A stretch of DNA of 64,000 nt from Aquabacter spiritensis (GCF_004346185.1 NZ_SMAI01000009.1:157003-221002), one strand, 5' to 3'. Positions 1-9,010 are shown, numbered from the stretch's first letter. Notes: a model not told the origin generated them from the sequence alone. Translations and numbers: made by a program.

Positions 1-2
1 TC

Positions 3-395
3 GCGCGCGGGGACGAGCCAAAGCGGTACATCAGCGCCTATAACCTTTTATTGGTTCGCGAGCCGTTTCTGAAAGAAAATCGCGAAACGGTGAAGCTGTT
101 CGTCGCCGCCCTCGTGGAAGCTCTCGAAGAGCTGAACAAGGATCCGAACGTCGCCAATCGCACTGCGGTCTACATTCGTGATATCCTGGGTGTCGACATT
201 GCGGCCGACGTTCTCGCGGTCATGATGAAGCGGCGGAAATACACCATGTCCATCACGCCGGAATTCATCGCGGCGGAGAAGGTCAATACGGATTTTCTTT
301 TCGATCTTGGACGTCTGAAAACCAAGCCCGACATCATGAGCTGGCTCGACCCCAGCGTCCTGCGCGAGGTCAGGCCGGACATGGTGACGATCTGA
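3..395 (+). CDS. ABC transporter substrate-binding protein, C-terminal part (nitrate/sulfonate/taurine type)
   Basis: Partial gene: the frame is open from the window edge to the stop at 395, so only about the last 130 residues are present. The text (AYNLLLVREPFLKENRETVK, then a helical stretch) resembles the C-terminal lobe of SsuA/TauA/NitT-type periplasmic binding proteins, where the ligand protein feeds an inner-membrane importer. The stop TGA overlaps the ATG of the ATPase gene, and the permease follows, which supports this assignment better than the sequence alone. The signal peptide and most of the ligand pocket lie outside the window, so the substrate cannot be inferred. Confidence 0.75.
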   Translation, partial: ARGDEPKRYISAYNLLLVREPFLKENRETVKLFVAALVEALEELNKDPNVANRTAVYIRDILGVDIAADVLAVMMKRRKYTMSITPEFIAAEKVNTDFLFDLGRLKTKPDIMSWLDPSVLREVRPDMVTI

Positions 396-1141
396 TGGCA
401 CAGATCGTATTCGACAACGTCACCAAGGTTTACGAGGACCCTGACCGCGGCCACGTCCAGGCGCTGTCGCGCGTCAATCTGGAGATCGAGGAAGGGTCCT
501 TCATCTGCATCCTCGGACCGAGCGGCTGCGGCAAGAGCACCCTGCTGTCCATGCTCGGGGGCTTTGCCCAGCCGAGCACGGGGCGGGTGCTGCTCGACGG
601 CATGCCGACATCGGTGCCCGGACCGGACCGGGGCGTGGTGTTCCAGGCCTATGCGCTGTTCCCCTGGCTGAACGTGCTGGAGAACATCCGCTTCGGCCTG
701 ACGTGCCGCAACGTGGCCGACAGCGCCGGAATCGCCAACAGGCTCATCAAGCTGTTCGGCCTCGAGGGGTTCGAGGCCAAGTATCCGCACGAGCTTTCAG
801 GCGGCATGTCGCAGCGGGTCGCGATTGCCCGCACGCTGGCGAACGACCCCAAGGTGCTGCTCATGGACGAGCCGTTCGCCGCGGTGGACGCCCTGACACG
901 CGAATTTCTTCAGGACGAGCTCCTTCGGGTGTGGGAGCAGGATCGCAAGACGATCCTGTTCGTCACCCATTCCATCATGGAGGCGGCCTACCTCGCTGAC
1001 GAGGTGTTGGTCTTCGCGGCCCGTCCGGGCCGCATCCTGCACCGCGTCCGCATCGCGGCGCCCCGGCCGCGCCATCGCTCCGACGCCGCTTTTCTCAAGG
1101 AATACGCCAACCTCGAAGTGCTGTTCCGGGGAGGCCACTGA
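395..1141 (+). CDS. ABC transporter ATP-binding protein (SsuB/TauB family)
   Basis: A 248-residue cytoplasmic ATPase subunit of a nitrate/sulfonate/taurine-type importer. Walker A GPSGCGKST is at residues 41-49, the Q-loop near 83, the signature LSGGMSQR at 134-141, Walker B VLLMDEP at 154-160 and the switch histidine in FVTHSI near 192. Full length for the family. It starts one base into the stop of the binding-protein gene and its own stop overlaps the permease ATG, so the three genes are translationally coupled. Substrate unknown; the neighbouring gamma-glutamyltranspeptidase-like gene hints at an amide, amino acid or thiol compound, but that is inference. Confidence 0.93.
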   Translation: MAQIVFDNVTKVYEDPDRGHVQALSRVNLEIEEGSFICILGPSGCGKSTLLSMLGGFAQPSTGRVLLDGMPTSVPGPDRGVVFQAYALFPWLNVLENIRFGLTCRNVADSAGIANRLIKLFGLEGFEAKYPHELSGGMSQRVAIARTLANDPKVLLMDEPFAAVDALTREFLQDELLRVWEQDRKTILFVTHSIMEAAYLADEVLVFAARPGRILHRVRIAAPRPRHRSDAAFLKEYANLEVLFRGGH

Positions 1142-1971
1142 TGAGCATGGAGCAGGTCAAGATCGAAGCGTCCGCCCCCGCGGCCGCTTCGCGCCCGCGC
1201 CGCCGCCGGAGCCAGCGCTTGGCGGAGCGCACGCTGGCCTTGGCGGGGTTCTTTGCGGCGTGGCAACTGATCGCCATGTCGGGCGCGTTCACGCCCGTCC
1301 TGCTGCCTTCGCCGATGGCGGTGCTGCAGGCGGGCTGGGAGATGCTGCTGTCCGGCGCGCTGCTGCCCCATATCGCCGCCAGCCTCGCACGGGTGTGCCA
1401 GGGCTTCGTGCTGGCGACGCTCATCGCCGTGCCGCTCGGCATCGCCACCGGCTGGAGTGCGCGCACCGGCAACTTCATCGAACCCATCGTCGAGTTGTTC
1501 CGGCCGATCCCCGTGCTCGCCATCCTGCCGCTTGCCATCCTGTGGTTCGGCATCGGCGAAGCATCGAAGATTTTCCTCATTACATACGGCTCTTTCTTTC
1601 CGATCTTCATCAATACGATAGCCGGGGTGAGGTTTGTCGATCCGGTCTATGTTCAGGCGGCGGAAAGCCTCGGCGCCACCAGGATGCAGATCTTCCGCCG
1701 AGTGGTCCTGATGGCTGCGATGCCGGATATCGTGGTGGGGCTCCGGCTCGGGCTCGGCTTCGCCTTCCTCACGCTGGTGGCGGCCGAGATGATCGCTTCA
1801 ACGCGCGGCATCGGCTACCTCATCGTCGACACACAGCTCACGTTCCAGACCGACCGCACCATGGTGGCGATGCTTCTGTTCGGCTTCCTGGGCTTCTTCA
1901 TGAGCATGCTGCTGCTGCTGATCGAGCGGCGTCTGCTGAAGTGGAAGCGCGGGCTCGCTTCCAGGCACTAG
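1141..1971 (+). CDS. ABC transporter permease (SsuC/TauC family)
   Basis: A 276-residue inner-membrane permease of the BPD_transp_1 type, about six membrane segments. The EAA-like loop can be seen around residues 170-195 (YVQAAESLGATRMQIFRRVV), the contact site for the ATPase. The N-terminus is cytoplasmic and Arg-rich (residues 18-25), then the first hydrophobic helix begins. Start overlaps the ATPase stop by one base. Last gene of the importer operon; the gamma-glutamyltranspeptidase gene follows after about 95 bases on the same strand and may be co-transcribed. Confidence 0.93.
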   Translation: MSMEQVKIEASAPAAASRPRRRRSQRLAERTLALAGFFAAWQLIAMSGAFTPVLLPSPMAVLQAGWEMLLSGALLPHIAASLARVCQGFVLATLIAVPLGIATGWSARTGNFIEPIVELFRPIPVLAILPLAILWFGIGEASKIFLITYGSFFPIFINTIAGVRFVDPVYVQAAESLGATRMQIFRRVVLMAAMPDIVVGLRLGLGFAFLTLVAAEMIASTRGIGYLIVDTQLTFQTDRTMVAMLLFGFLGFFMSMLLLLIERRLLKWKRGLASRH

Positions 1972-2065
1972 AGCACGCGCTGATCAGTCCGGATCGCAAG
2001 CCGATCGGATAAAGGTGTTCTCTAACAGATATTTAGCCTCCAGTCGGCTGCCGAGGACGATTCTC

Positions 2066-3742
2066 ATGACATCGCGTGTAGACGCCGTGATCCGCCACGT
2101 CGAGCAACTCGAGGCGGGCCATGCCGGACCCAAGGGCATTGTTGTCGCCCCGCAGCCTCTGGCGGTCGAGGTGGGCGCCCACATCCTGCGCGAGGGCGGC
2201 AACGCGATCGACGCTGCCCTCGCCACCGCCTTCGCCCAGGGCATCGTCGATCCCTTCATGGGCGGTATCGGCGGCTTCGGCTGCCTGTGCCTGCACGCGG
2301 CGCAGGCCGGCAAGAGCGTCGCCATCGGGTTTCACGGAAAGGCCGGCTCCAAGGCGCGCCCCGACATCTTCCAGGCGGATGTCGTCGGCCAGATCCACGG
2401 CCATGGCGAACGCTACGAGGTGAAGGGCGCGGTCAACCAGGTCGGCCATCGCTCGGTGGTGGTGCCGGGCACGCTGGCCGGCTTCGCCGCGGCGCACCAG
2501 GCCCATGGCCGCCTGCCGTGGCACGTCCTGTTCGAGCCGGCAATCGCGCTGGCGCGCGCTGGCATCGCGCTGCCCGGCGAGGTCTATGACCGCTGGGTCG
2601 CGGTGCCCGAACCGGGTCATCGCAGCTGCTGGGAGCGCGTGAATGCGACGCAGGCCTGCCGCGACATCTTCACCCGCGACGGCGCGTTCTTGCCGCCCGG
2701 CGCGCTGCTGCGCCAGCCCGACTATGCCGCGGTTCTGGAACGGATCGCCAAGGTCGGCGCGCAGGATTTCTACACCGGTGAAATCGCGGCAGCCATCGTC
2801 GAGGAGTTCCGCAGGAACAATGGGCTGTTCGACGCCGAGGACATGGCCGCCTACCGGCCGACGGTCGGTGAGCCGGTGACCGCCGAGTATCGGGGCTACG
2901 AGGTGCGCACGATGCCCCTGCCCGCCAGCGGCCCGCAGCTCGCCCAGATGCTGGACGTGCTGAAGCATCTGCCGCTCGGCCGGATCTTCGCGCGCGACCC
3001 CAAGCTCTATGTGCATCTCGTCGCCCGCGTGATCCTCGCAGGCTTCGCCGATCGCGCCCGGCACTATGGCGATCCGCAATTCACCGATCCGCCGCTCGCA
3101 TTGCTGCGTTCGCCGGACTATGTCGCGCAGCTTCTGGAGCGCGTCTGCGGCGACGATCGGATCGAGGTTCCGGGAATGACCTATCGGGAGGCACCGACCA
3201 CCACGAATGTCTGCGTGCTGGATTCCGAGGGCAATGCGCTCGCCATGACCCATACGCTGGGCTCCGCCTCCGGCGTCGTGGTGCCGGGGCTGGGCTTCGT
3301 CTTCAACAATTGCATGTATCAGTACAACCCGATGCCGGGCATGCCGAATTCCATCGCGCCGGGCAAAAGCCGGATGACCGGCATCACCCCGACGCTTCTG
3401 CTGCGCGACGGCCAGCCCCGTGCCGCGATCGGCGGGCTCGGCGGCACGCGCATCCTCACCGCGGTGATGCACACGCTTCTGAACGTGGTGGACCTGGGCA
3501 TGACTCCGGTGGAGGCGGTGGACGCGCCGCGATTTCATGCCGAGGGGCCCTGGCTGGAGTTGGAAGCCAGGCTGACGCCCGGAATGGGCGATTATCTCAC
3601 CGGAAAGGGATGGAACCTGCGGCCCTCGCCGAGAGGCTATGACCGGGCATTCGCCATCGCCCATATCGCCTTGCGCCATCCCGATGGACGCTTCGCAGGC
3701 GGGTCCGATCCGCGGGGCGGCGGCGGGCTCGCGCTCGCCTGA
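2066..3742 (+). CDS. gamma-glutamyltranspeptidase family Ntn-hydrolase
   Basis: 558 residues from an ATG preceded by GAGGA; a GTG 51 bases upstream would add a poorly conserved N-terminus. The family makes an autoprocessed Ntn hydrolase in which a threonine becomes the N-terminus of the small subunit and cleaves gamma-glutamyl amides. The expected region is present: a TTN-x-C-V-L-D segment with candidate nucleophile Thr near residue 379, followed by GNALAMTHTLGS, the glycine-rich VVVPGLGFVFNN stretch and a C-terminal GGLGGTRI. No signal peptide is evident, so it may be cytoplasmic, like the YwrD-type members. It follows an ABC importer, suggesting the imported compound is hydrolysed here. Substrate not known; TTN in place of the usual TTH may mark a divergent specificity. 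Confidence 0.85.
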   Translation: MTSRVDAVIRHVEQLEAGHAGPKGIVVAPQPLAVEVGAHILREGGNAIDAALATAFAQGIVDPFMGGIGGFGCLCLHAAQAGKSVAIGFHGKAGSKARPDIFQADVVGQIHGHGERYEVKGAVNQVGHRSVVVPGTLAGFAAAHQAHGRLPWHVLFEPAIALARAGIALPGEVYDRWVAVPEPGHRSCWERVNATQACRDIFTRDGAFLPPGALLRQPDYAAVLERIAKVGAQDFYTGEIAAAIVEEFRRNNGLFDAEDMAAYRPTVGEPVTAEYRGYEVRTMPLPASGPQLAQMLDVLKHLPLGRIFARDPKLYVHLVARVILAGFADRARHYGDPQFTDPPLALLRSPDYVAQLLERVCGDDRIEVPGMTYREAPTTTNVCVLDSEGNALAMTHTLGSASGVVVPGLGFVFNNCMYQYNPMPGMPNSIAPGKSRMTGITPTLLLRDGQPRAAIGGLGGTRILTAVMHTLLNVVDLGMTPVEAVDAPRFHAEGPWLELEARLTPGMGDYLTGKGWNLRPSPRGYDRAFAIAHIALRHPDGRFAGGSDPRGGGGLALA

Positions 3743-3824
3743 CGCGGCCGGAGCGGACAGCCCGGCTGCCGTTCGCGCCCCATTGCCCGTCCGCTCCGGT
3801 CGGAGGCCTATCCAGGAAAGTCTA

Positions 3825-4895
3825 TTGCGGATCTCGATCGTGACCCACGCCATCGTTCGCTTCAATGCCCTGCCCCGGATTCCGCGGATGCTCGCGGCGG
3901 CCATCTGCGTTGTCGCCGGCAGCCTGCTCGCGTATGCCGCCGGCATTCCGCTGCCATGGTTGCTGGGGGCGTTGGCGGTCTCAGGCGGCCTTTCGATGTC
4001 GGGCGTAGATCTCGGCATCTCCGATAACGTGCGCAAGATCGGCCAGGTGGTCGCGGGCTTCTCGGTTGGATTGTTCTTTACGCCGGCCGTAGGCGCGCGG
4101 GCGCTGGAGCTCGGCTGGATCATGGTGCTCACCGGGTGCGCGTCGATCCTCGTTTCCGTGGTCCTATCCGTCTTCCTCGCGAAAGCGGGCGCCTGCGACC
4201 GGCGTAGCGCGTTCTTCGCCATGATGCCGGGAGGCCTGGCGGAAATGGCCGGCTTCGCGCATCAGTTCGGCGCCAACATCACCCTGGTCTCGCTGTCCCA
4301 GAGCCTGCGCGTCATCACCATCGTGCTCACTTTGCCGCCGATCCTGGCGCTGACGATCGGCAGCGGAGCGAGGGACCTGCCGCACCATGCCTCGCTGTCC
4401 TTAGGGCCGATGCTCGCCGGCCTGGCGGTTGCGGCGTGCATCGGCGCGGGGCTGAATCGGCTGCGGGTGTTCAACCCCTGGCTGCTCGGCGGCCTGATCG
4501 TCGGCATCGCCCTCGGTCTCGCATTGGAGGAGCATCTCTATGCGCCGCCCTATGCGCGTGCGTTCGCGCAGGTGGCGATCGGTGCCGCGCTTGGCGCCCG
4601 GTTCCAGTGGAGCATTCTGCGGGCGCTCGGGTTCCGCTTCCTGCCGGCCACCATCATCTCCACCATGCTTTTGATGGCGGCGAACGGTCTGTCAGCGTTG
4701 GCGATCATATCGTACCTGGATTTTCCCACGGGCGTGCTCGCGACGGCACCCGGCGGAATCGCCGAGATGTCACTCACCGCCGAGGCGCTCCATCTCGCGC
4801 CGCCGCTGGTCACGGCCTGGCAATTGGTGCGGATCATCCTCGTCGCGCTGCTGACAGGGCCGATCTTTAAAATCTATAACGGGCTGACCAAGTAG
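3825..4895 (+). CDS. AbrB family inner-membrane transporter/regulator protein
   Basis: About 356 residues with roughly ten hydrophobic segments. The AbrB/Gcvr-type duplication is visible: two related blocks carry PWLLGAL...G (near the start) and NPWLLGGLIVG (second half), and each half has an MPGGLAEM or APGGIAEM signature. This is the membrane AbrB family (PF05145), not the DNA-binding AbrB. Proposed roles include ammonia-monooxygenase-like or transport functions, none firm. I chose a TTG start at 3825 because AGGAAAG lies just upstream; a GTG at 3840 is an alternative, and longer starts overlap the preceding gene. Probably in the same transcript as the gamma-glutamyltranspeptidase gene. Confidence 0.8.
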   Translation: MRISIVTHAIVRFNALPRIPRMLAAAICVVAGSLLAYAAGIPLPWLLGALAVSGGLSMSGVDLGISDNVRKIGQVVAGFSVGLFFTPAVGARALELGWIMVLTGCASILVSVVLSVFLAKAGACDRRSAFFAMMPGGLAEMAGFAHQFGANITLVSLSQSLRVITIVLTLPPILALTIGSGARDLPHHASLSLGPMLAGLAVAACIGAGLNRLRVFNPWLLGGLIVGIALGLALEEHLYAPPYARAFAQVAIGAALGARFQWSILRALGFRFLPATIISTMLLMAANGLSALAIISYLDFPTGVLATAPGGIAEMSLTAEALHLAPPLVTAWQLVRIILVALLTGPIFKIYNGLTK

Positions 4896-5068
4896 ATCGC
4901 CACGTCGGGCTTTGGAAAGCCCTTCCCAGCCGCGCGCACTTTCACGGCGAGGTCGGCATAACGTCGTGCGGCAGCGATATCGAATGGCAAGACACGGTCG
5001 GCGAACAGCTCCATCACCCCGTCCAGGGCTTCGGTGAGCTGGTCTTTGCGCTTGCCTGCGGGTCCGCC
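4874..5068 (-). pseudogene. VapC/FitB-type PIN-domain toxin remnant
   Basis: Minus-strand reading in this gap gives GPAGKRKDQLTEAL, then LFADRVLPFD-x-AAARRYADLAV and RAAGKGFPKPD, the C-terminal half of a VapC/FitB toxin (an RNase PIN domain). An in-frame TGA sits just before the GPAGKRK block, the N-terminal catalytic aspartate is absent, and the end after PDVAIYLV departs from the usual pattern and runs into the end of the AbrB-family gene. No antitoxin gene is visible. It fills most of the space between the convergent genes at 4895 and 5179. Confidence 0.55.
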
Positions 5069-5178
5069 TCAGGGATCCCCCTCCAGATCGATCCCGCAGA
5101 CGGCGGCGACCCGCAGATGGCAAGGCATCTCTGTCTCGCCCGTCGATGCTGCCGATACTCAAAGCGCGCTGGCACGCG

Positions 5179-6036
5179 TCAGGCAGCCTCGTTCACCACC
5201 GGGTTGCGCAGGACACCAATCCCGCTGATCTCGACCTCCACGATATCGCCGGCCTTCATCCACAATGGCGGCGTGCGCTTCGCCCCCACGCCGCCGGGCG
5301 TTCCGGTGACGATCACGTCCCCCGGCTCAAGCGTCAGCACGGTCGAGCAATAACGGATCAGGGCGGGGATGTTGGTGATGAGCAGATCGGTGGTGGCGTG
5401 CTGCACCACCGTGCCGTTAAGGCGGGTTTCCAGCGTCAGGTGGCCCGGATCAGGGATTTCGTCGCGCGTCACCAGCCAGGGGCCGAACGCGCCGGTCCTT
5501 GCAAATGTCTTGCCGGCGCCGAACTGTGAGGTGTGCCGCTGCCAATCACGGATTGAGCCTTCATTGTAGCAGGCATAACCCGCCACCGATGCCAGCGCGT
5601 CCTGTTCGCGGATGCGGCGTCCGCCGCGTCCGATCACCAGCGCCAGTTCGCCCTCATAGTCGAACTGGTCGGATTCCAACGGCGTCACGATGGGCTGGAG
5701 ATGGCCGACCTGGCTTTCCGGATAGCGCGTGAAGAAAGACGGGTTCTCGGTCACTGTGCGCCCGGTTTCCTCCACATGGTCCCGATAATTCAGTCCAATG
5801 CAGATGATCTTGCCGGGGTCGGGGATCACTGGAAGCAGGATTACATCCGCGAGCATCCAGTCAGGCGCGCTGATCTCCGCAATGCGCCGGGCATCATCCA
5901 GCGCATCGGCGGCGATGAGCTGCCGCAGGCCAGTAATGCCGCGATCCTGAAAATGCGGGCAGAGATCGACGATCCTGTCGCCCACTACGACACCGAAGCG
6001 CGCGCGACCGCCCGCCTCGAAAGATACGAGTTTCAT
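5179..6036 (-). CDS. fumarylacetoacetate hydrolase family protein
   Basis: 285 residues, the usual length for bacterial FAH-fold C-C hydrolases, decarboxylases and isomerases that act after extradiol ring cleavage. The signature CIGLNYRDHVEETGR is followed by the metal-binding FDYEGELALVIGRGGR (acidic ligands in DYEGE) and the end motif DVIVTGTPGGVG. Last gene of a minus-strand group: GntR, TctC, ring-cleavage dioxygenase, this enzyme. The most likely job is hydrolysis of the ring-fission product of the adjacent dioxygenase. The exact reaction (hydrolase, or HpaG-like decarboxylase/isomerase) cannot be read from sequence. Confidence 0.9.
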   Translation of the reverse strand: MKLVSFEAGGRARFGVVVGDRIVDLCPHFQDRGITGLRQLIAADALDDARRIAEISAPDWMLADVILLPVIPDPGKIICIGLNYRDHVEETGRTVTENPSFFTRYPESQVGHLQPIVTPLESDQFDYEGELALVIGRGGRRIREQDALASVAGYACYNEGSIRDWQRHTSQFGAGKTFARTGAFGPWLVTRDEIPDPGHLTLETRLNGTVVQHATTDLLITNIPALIRYCSTVLTLEPGDVIVTGTPGGVGAKRTPPLWMKAGDIVEVEISGIGVLRNPVVNEAA

Positions 6037-6081
6037 GGGTGACCTTTCACCGTGAAGAGTACTTTGCGTCGCAGGACCCCG

Positions 6082-7053
6082 TCATTCCGCAGCGATGGCC
6101 GCGTCGAGCCAGGCGCAGTTGGCGGGGTTTGGCGCCCTGATCCCGCGCCGGGCGGCATCGAGGCGCATCTCGCGCAGCCGGGTGCGCTGTTCCTCGGCCA
6201 TGTAGAGACGCTCGTGCCCCCACAGGCTCGGCCCGTCATGAGTCTCGAAGGGCTGCCAGGACTGTGGGTCGATGACCTGCGCGCCCCAGCCATACTCGAC
6301 GAAGAATTTCGACGGCGTATGGGCGTAGAACGAAGTCATGTGGTCGTTGGTGTGTCGCCCCAGCGTGTAGGCGATGCGGCCGTCCTCAAGCTGGGCGAGG
6401 TCGTAGCCCTGGCCGACATCGTCGAGGCTGTGCAGTTCCACCATGAAGTGATGGAAGCTCTGCTTGCCTGATCCCACCATCGCGAAGCTGTGGTGCCGCC
6501 CGTTGACATGGAAAAAGTAAAGGGGAAACGGCTTCAGCCCGTAATCGGTCACGCTGAACCCCAGGATGTCCCGATAGAACGGCACCGCCTGGTCGATATT
6601 GGTCACGTTGAGCACGGCATGGCCCATGCCGTAAGGGCCGGTCTTGAAGCCCGATATGGGCCGGCCCGGCACGAACGGATCGCTGGCGATCTCCGGGGAA
6701 TGAAAGATCTCCACGTGGTGCCCGTTGGGGTCGGTGAAGACGATGAGGTCGGCCACCCGCCGCTCCACCGCCAGCGCCCGCGTCCCCCGCCGCACCGCGA
6801 CGCCGTGCCGGTCGAGGCGGGCCGCCATCGCCTCCAGCGCGGCATGGTCCTCGACTTCCCAGCCCAGGAAGCCGAGGCCGTCATTGTCCGCCCCCGTCAC
6901 CACAAGCCGCTGCTTGCGGTCATCCATGCGGAAAGTGCGCACGGCGCCGCCGCTATCCACCGCCTGCATTCCCAGCAGGCCGGTGGCGAAGCTGCTCCAG
7001 TCGTCCACATTGCTGGATTGCACGCCGATATAGCCGAGGGCCTTGATCGTCAT
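6082..7053 (-). CDS. extradiol (type I, VOC fold) ring-cleavage dioxygenase, BphC-like
   Basis: 323 residues from the ATG at 7053, which has AGGAG just upstream. Two VOC modules: residues 1-125 (structural) and 135-290 (catalytic). The Fe(II) triad can be placed at His145 (GMGHAVL), His201 or 202 (SFHHFMVE) and Glu253 (VEYGWG), with the conserved RHTNDHMTSFY active-site segment near 233-243, as in biphenyl-2,3-diol 1,2-dioxygenase. It would cleave a catechol-type ring next to the hydroxyls. Sits between the TctC binding protein and the FAH-fold hydrolase, consistent with a meta-cleavage module. The actual catechol is unknown. Confidence 0.9.
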   Translation of the reverse strand: MTIKALGYIGVQSSNVDDWSSFATGLLGMQAVDSGGAVRTFRMDDRKQRLVVTGADNDGLGFLGWEVEDHAALEAMAARLDRHGVAVRRGTRALAVERRVADLIVFTDPNGHHVEIFHSPEIASDPFVPGRPISGFKTGPYGMGHAVLNVTNIDQAVPFYRDILGFSVTDYGLKPFPLYFFHVNGRHHSFAMVGSGKQSFHHFMVELHSLDDVGQGYDLAQLEDGRIAYTLGRHTNDHMTSFYAHTPSKFFVEYGWGAQVIDPQSWQPFETHDGPSLWGHERLYMAEEQRTRLREMRLDAARRGIRAPNPANCAWLDAAIAAE

Positions 7054-7090
7054 GGCGCATCTCCTTTGCGCGGTTCGAGGCGCGGCAGGC

Positions 7091-8134
7091 CTATTGCTTC
7101 TGGATGCCGCGGGCATCGATCACGCGGCTGAATTCCGTGATCTCGCGCCGGATGCGGTCGGCGAATTCGGCCCCCGTGCTGGCGGTAGCGTTGGCACCGA
7201 ACTTGGCCAGTTCCTGCGCAAAGTCGTCGGACAGGACGATGGCCGTGATCTCGCGCCTCAGCCTCTCGACCACTTCGGGCGGTGCCCCCTTGCGCATGGC
7301 GAGGCCCAGCCAGGATTCATAGGCGAGGCCGGGGACGATATCGCCGGAGAAGGGCACCTTCGCCATCTCGGACGGCACCTTGCGGGATGTTACGGCGAGA
7401 GGCCGCATCGCGCCCGCTGTCATCTGCGGCAGCGCAAAGGTCATGGTGTCGATCATCATGTCCACCCGCCCGGCGAGGAAGTCGGGCAGCGCGGCGGAAC
7501 TGCCGCGATAAGGCACGTGGATGAATTCCGTCCCCGTCGCCGCACTCAACCATTCCCCCAGCAGATGATGGGCGGTGCCATCGCCCACGGAATAATAGGT
7601 CAGCGTCTTCGGCTTGCTCTTGGCGGCGGCGATGATGTCCACGAAGCTGGCATAGGGTGAATCTGGCCGGACGCCGAAGACCATGCCGTAGGTCGCCGCC
7701 GTGGTGAGCCAGTCGAGATCCTCCACCGGATCGAACGGCATGCTGGCGCGCATGGCGGCGGTGACCGAATGGGCGCTGGCCAGAAGCAGCAGGCTGTACC
7801 CGTCTGCGGGCTGGCGCAGCACCTGGCTGGTGGCGAGGAAGCCACCCGCGCCAGGCCTGTTCTCCACCACCACCGGCTTGCCGAGGCGAACCGTGAGCCT
7901 CTCCGCGACGAGGCGAGCAACGATGTCGGAACTGCCGCCCGGCGCAAAGCCTACGATGATCTTCACCGGATGGGTGGGATACGGTTCCTGCGCGTAGGCG
8001 GCACCTGAGACCCCGGCCAGGGCGCACGCTGTCGAAAGGGCCGCAAACACCACCGCTCGCGCGCGGCGGACAATGTCGGACGTCCTGGTGCGCCGTTTCT
8101 CATCCCGCGGCGACTGGCTGACCTGTGAAATCAT
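7091..8134 (-). CDS. Bug/TctC family periplasmic substrate-binding protein
   Basis: 347 residues with a long basic N-terminus, a hydrophobic core around residues 25-45 and an AYAQEPYP cleavage-like site, so probably exported. The mature start PTHPVKIIVGFAPGGSSDIVAR is the hallmark of Bug proteins, which bind carboxylates, including aromatic acids, for tripartite tricarboxylate transport. No TctA/TctB membrane partner is near. Strong AGGAGGAG lies before the ATG. It is first in the group ahead of the ring-cleavage dioxygenase, suggesting it captures the substrate of that pathway or acts as a sensor component. Confidence 0.92.
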   Translation of the reverse strand: MISQVSQSPRDEKRRTRTSDIVRRARAVVFAALSTACALAGVSGAAYAQEPYPTHPVKIIVGFAPGGSSDIVARLVAERLTVRLGKPVVVENRPGAGGFLATSQVLRQPADGYSLLLLASAHSVTAAMRASMPFDPVEDLDWLTTAATYGMVFGVRPDSPYASFVDIIAAAKSKPKTLTYYSVGDGTAHHLLGEWLSAATGTEFIHVPYRGSSAALPDFLAGRVDMMIDTMTFALPQMTAGAMRPLAVTSRKVPSEMAKVPFSGDIVPGLAYESWLGLAMRKGAPPEVVERLRREITAIVLSDDFAQELAKFGANATASTGAEFADRIRREITEFSRVIDARGIQKQ

Positions 8135-8265
8135 AGCGTCTCCTCCTGATTTTTTTGGTTCTGATGCCGGACCCGAGAGGTTGCCGTGTTCCTGCGCGAG
8201 CGATGCGGGCCGCTCCCCTGCGCGGCAGCGCGGGGAAGCCGCCCAGCTCGGACCTGACGGATGGC

Positions 8266-8982
8266 CTAGAGAACGGCACGTGCGATCTCCACAGTGCGCC
8301 GGTAATGGGCGGCAAGGGCATTCGTGGCGGCGTTCACATCTCCGGCCATAACGGCCTGGACGATCAGATCGTGCTCTGCCGCGACGTCCCGGGCCGCAGC
8401 CTCGCGCCCTTTCACTGAGAGCCGGCGATATCTTTCGCTATGAACGAAAAGCGTGCTGCGAAATCTGAGAAGCCACGGGGATCCGCAAGCATCCAGCAAG
8501 GTCAGGTGAAAACGTTCATGCGCCTCCGACCAGGCTTCATTGGTGCGGTCGGGCGCGTCCTGCTGGCGCTGGGGAATACTGGAGAGGCGCTGGTGCGAGG
8601 CAGCAATACGCTCGCGCCACTCCGCGCCTCCCCGCTCCATGGAGCGGCGCAATGCTTCGCCCTCGATCTGGATCCGGGTCTCCGTCACATCGATCAGGTC
8701 ATCCAAGCTGACAGGGCTGACGCGAAACCCCTTCTGGTCCACGGACGTCACGAAATTATCCGAGAGCAGGCGGACCAGCGCTTCCCTCACCGCAGTGAGA
8801 CTGACCCGCAGCCGCTCGGCGATGGCCGCCGCCCGAAGGGGCTGTCCGGCCTTCAGGTCGCCGGTGAGCACTTCCGACCGCAGGCGCACAAAGACAGCGG
8901 ACGTGACACTCCGTGGCGCCTCCTCGCCCGGCCTCAGGACCTCTTCCACCCCGCGATCCGATACAAGCACACTCGCCTCCAT
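8266..8982 (-). CDS. GntR family transcriptional regulator with FCD domain
   Basis: 238 residues from the ATG at 8982; a frame extension upstream is not conserved and crosses the likely promoter. Residues about 25-85 hold the winged helix (VFVRLRSEVLTG, then LRAAAIAERLRVSLTAVREAL), and the rest is the FCD helical ligand domain with the ETRIQIEGEALRRS start. It lies upstream of and on the same strand as the TctC/dioxygenase/FAH genes and is probably their regulator. An AT-rich stretch with two palindromes (8989-9010) directly upstream suggests autoregulation. Confidence 0.9.
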   Translation of the reverse strand: MEASVLVSDRGVEEVLRPGEEAPRSVTSAVFVRLRSEVLTGDLKAGQPLRAAAIAERLRVSLTAVREALVRLLSDNFVTSVDQKGFRVSPVSLDDLIDVTETRIQIEGEALRRSMERGGAEWRERIAASHQRLSSIPQRQQDAPDRTNEAWSEAHERFHLTLLDACGSPWLLRFRSTLFVHSERYRRLSVKGREAAARDVAAEHDLIVQAVMAGDVNAATNALAAHYRRTVEIARAVL

Positions 8983-8988
8983 TAATTT

Positions 8989-9010
8989 AATATCGATATT
9001 GCATAATGCA
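8989..9010. promoter_or_regulatory. Candidate GntR operator: two abutting palindromes
   Basis: AATATCGATATT (8989-9000) is a perfect 12-base palindrome and TGCATAATGCA (9000-9010) a perfect inverted repeat with a one-base centre. They share one base and sit 7 bases upstream of the GntR start in a locally AT-rich patch inside high-GC DNA. Position and symmetry suit a binding site for the adjacent regulator. Confidence 0.45.

Noticed and set aside
2033..4222. 729-codon minus-strand frame opposite the gamma-glutamyltranspeptidase gene
   Set aside because: Antisense shadow; no recognisable motif and it crosses two real genes.
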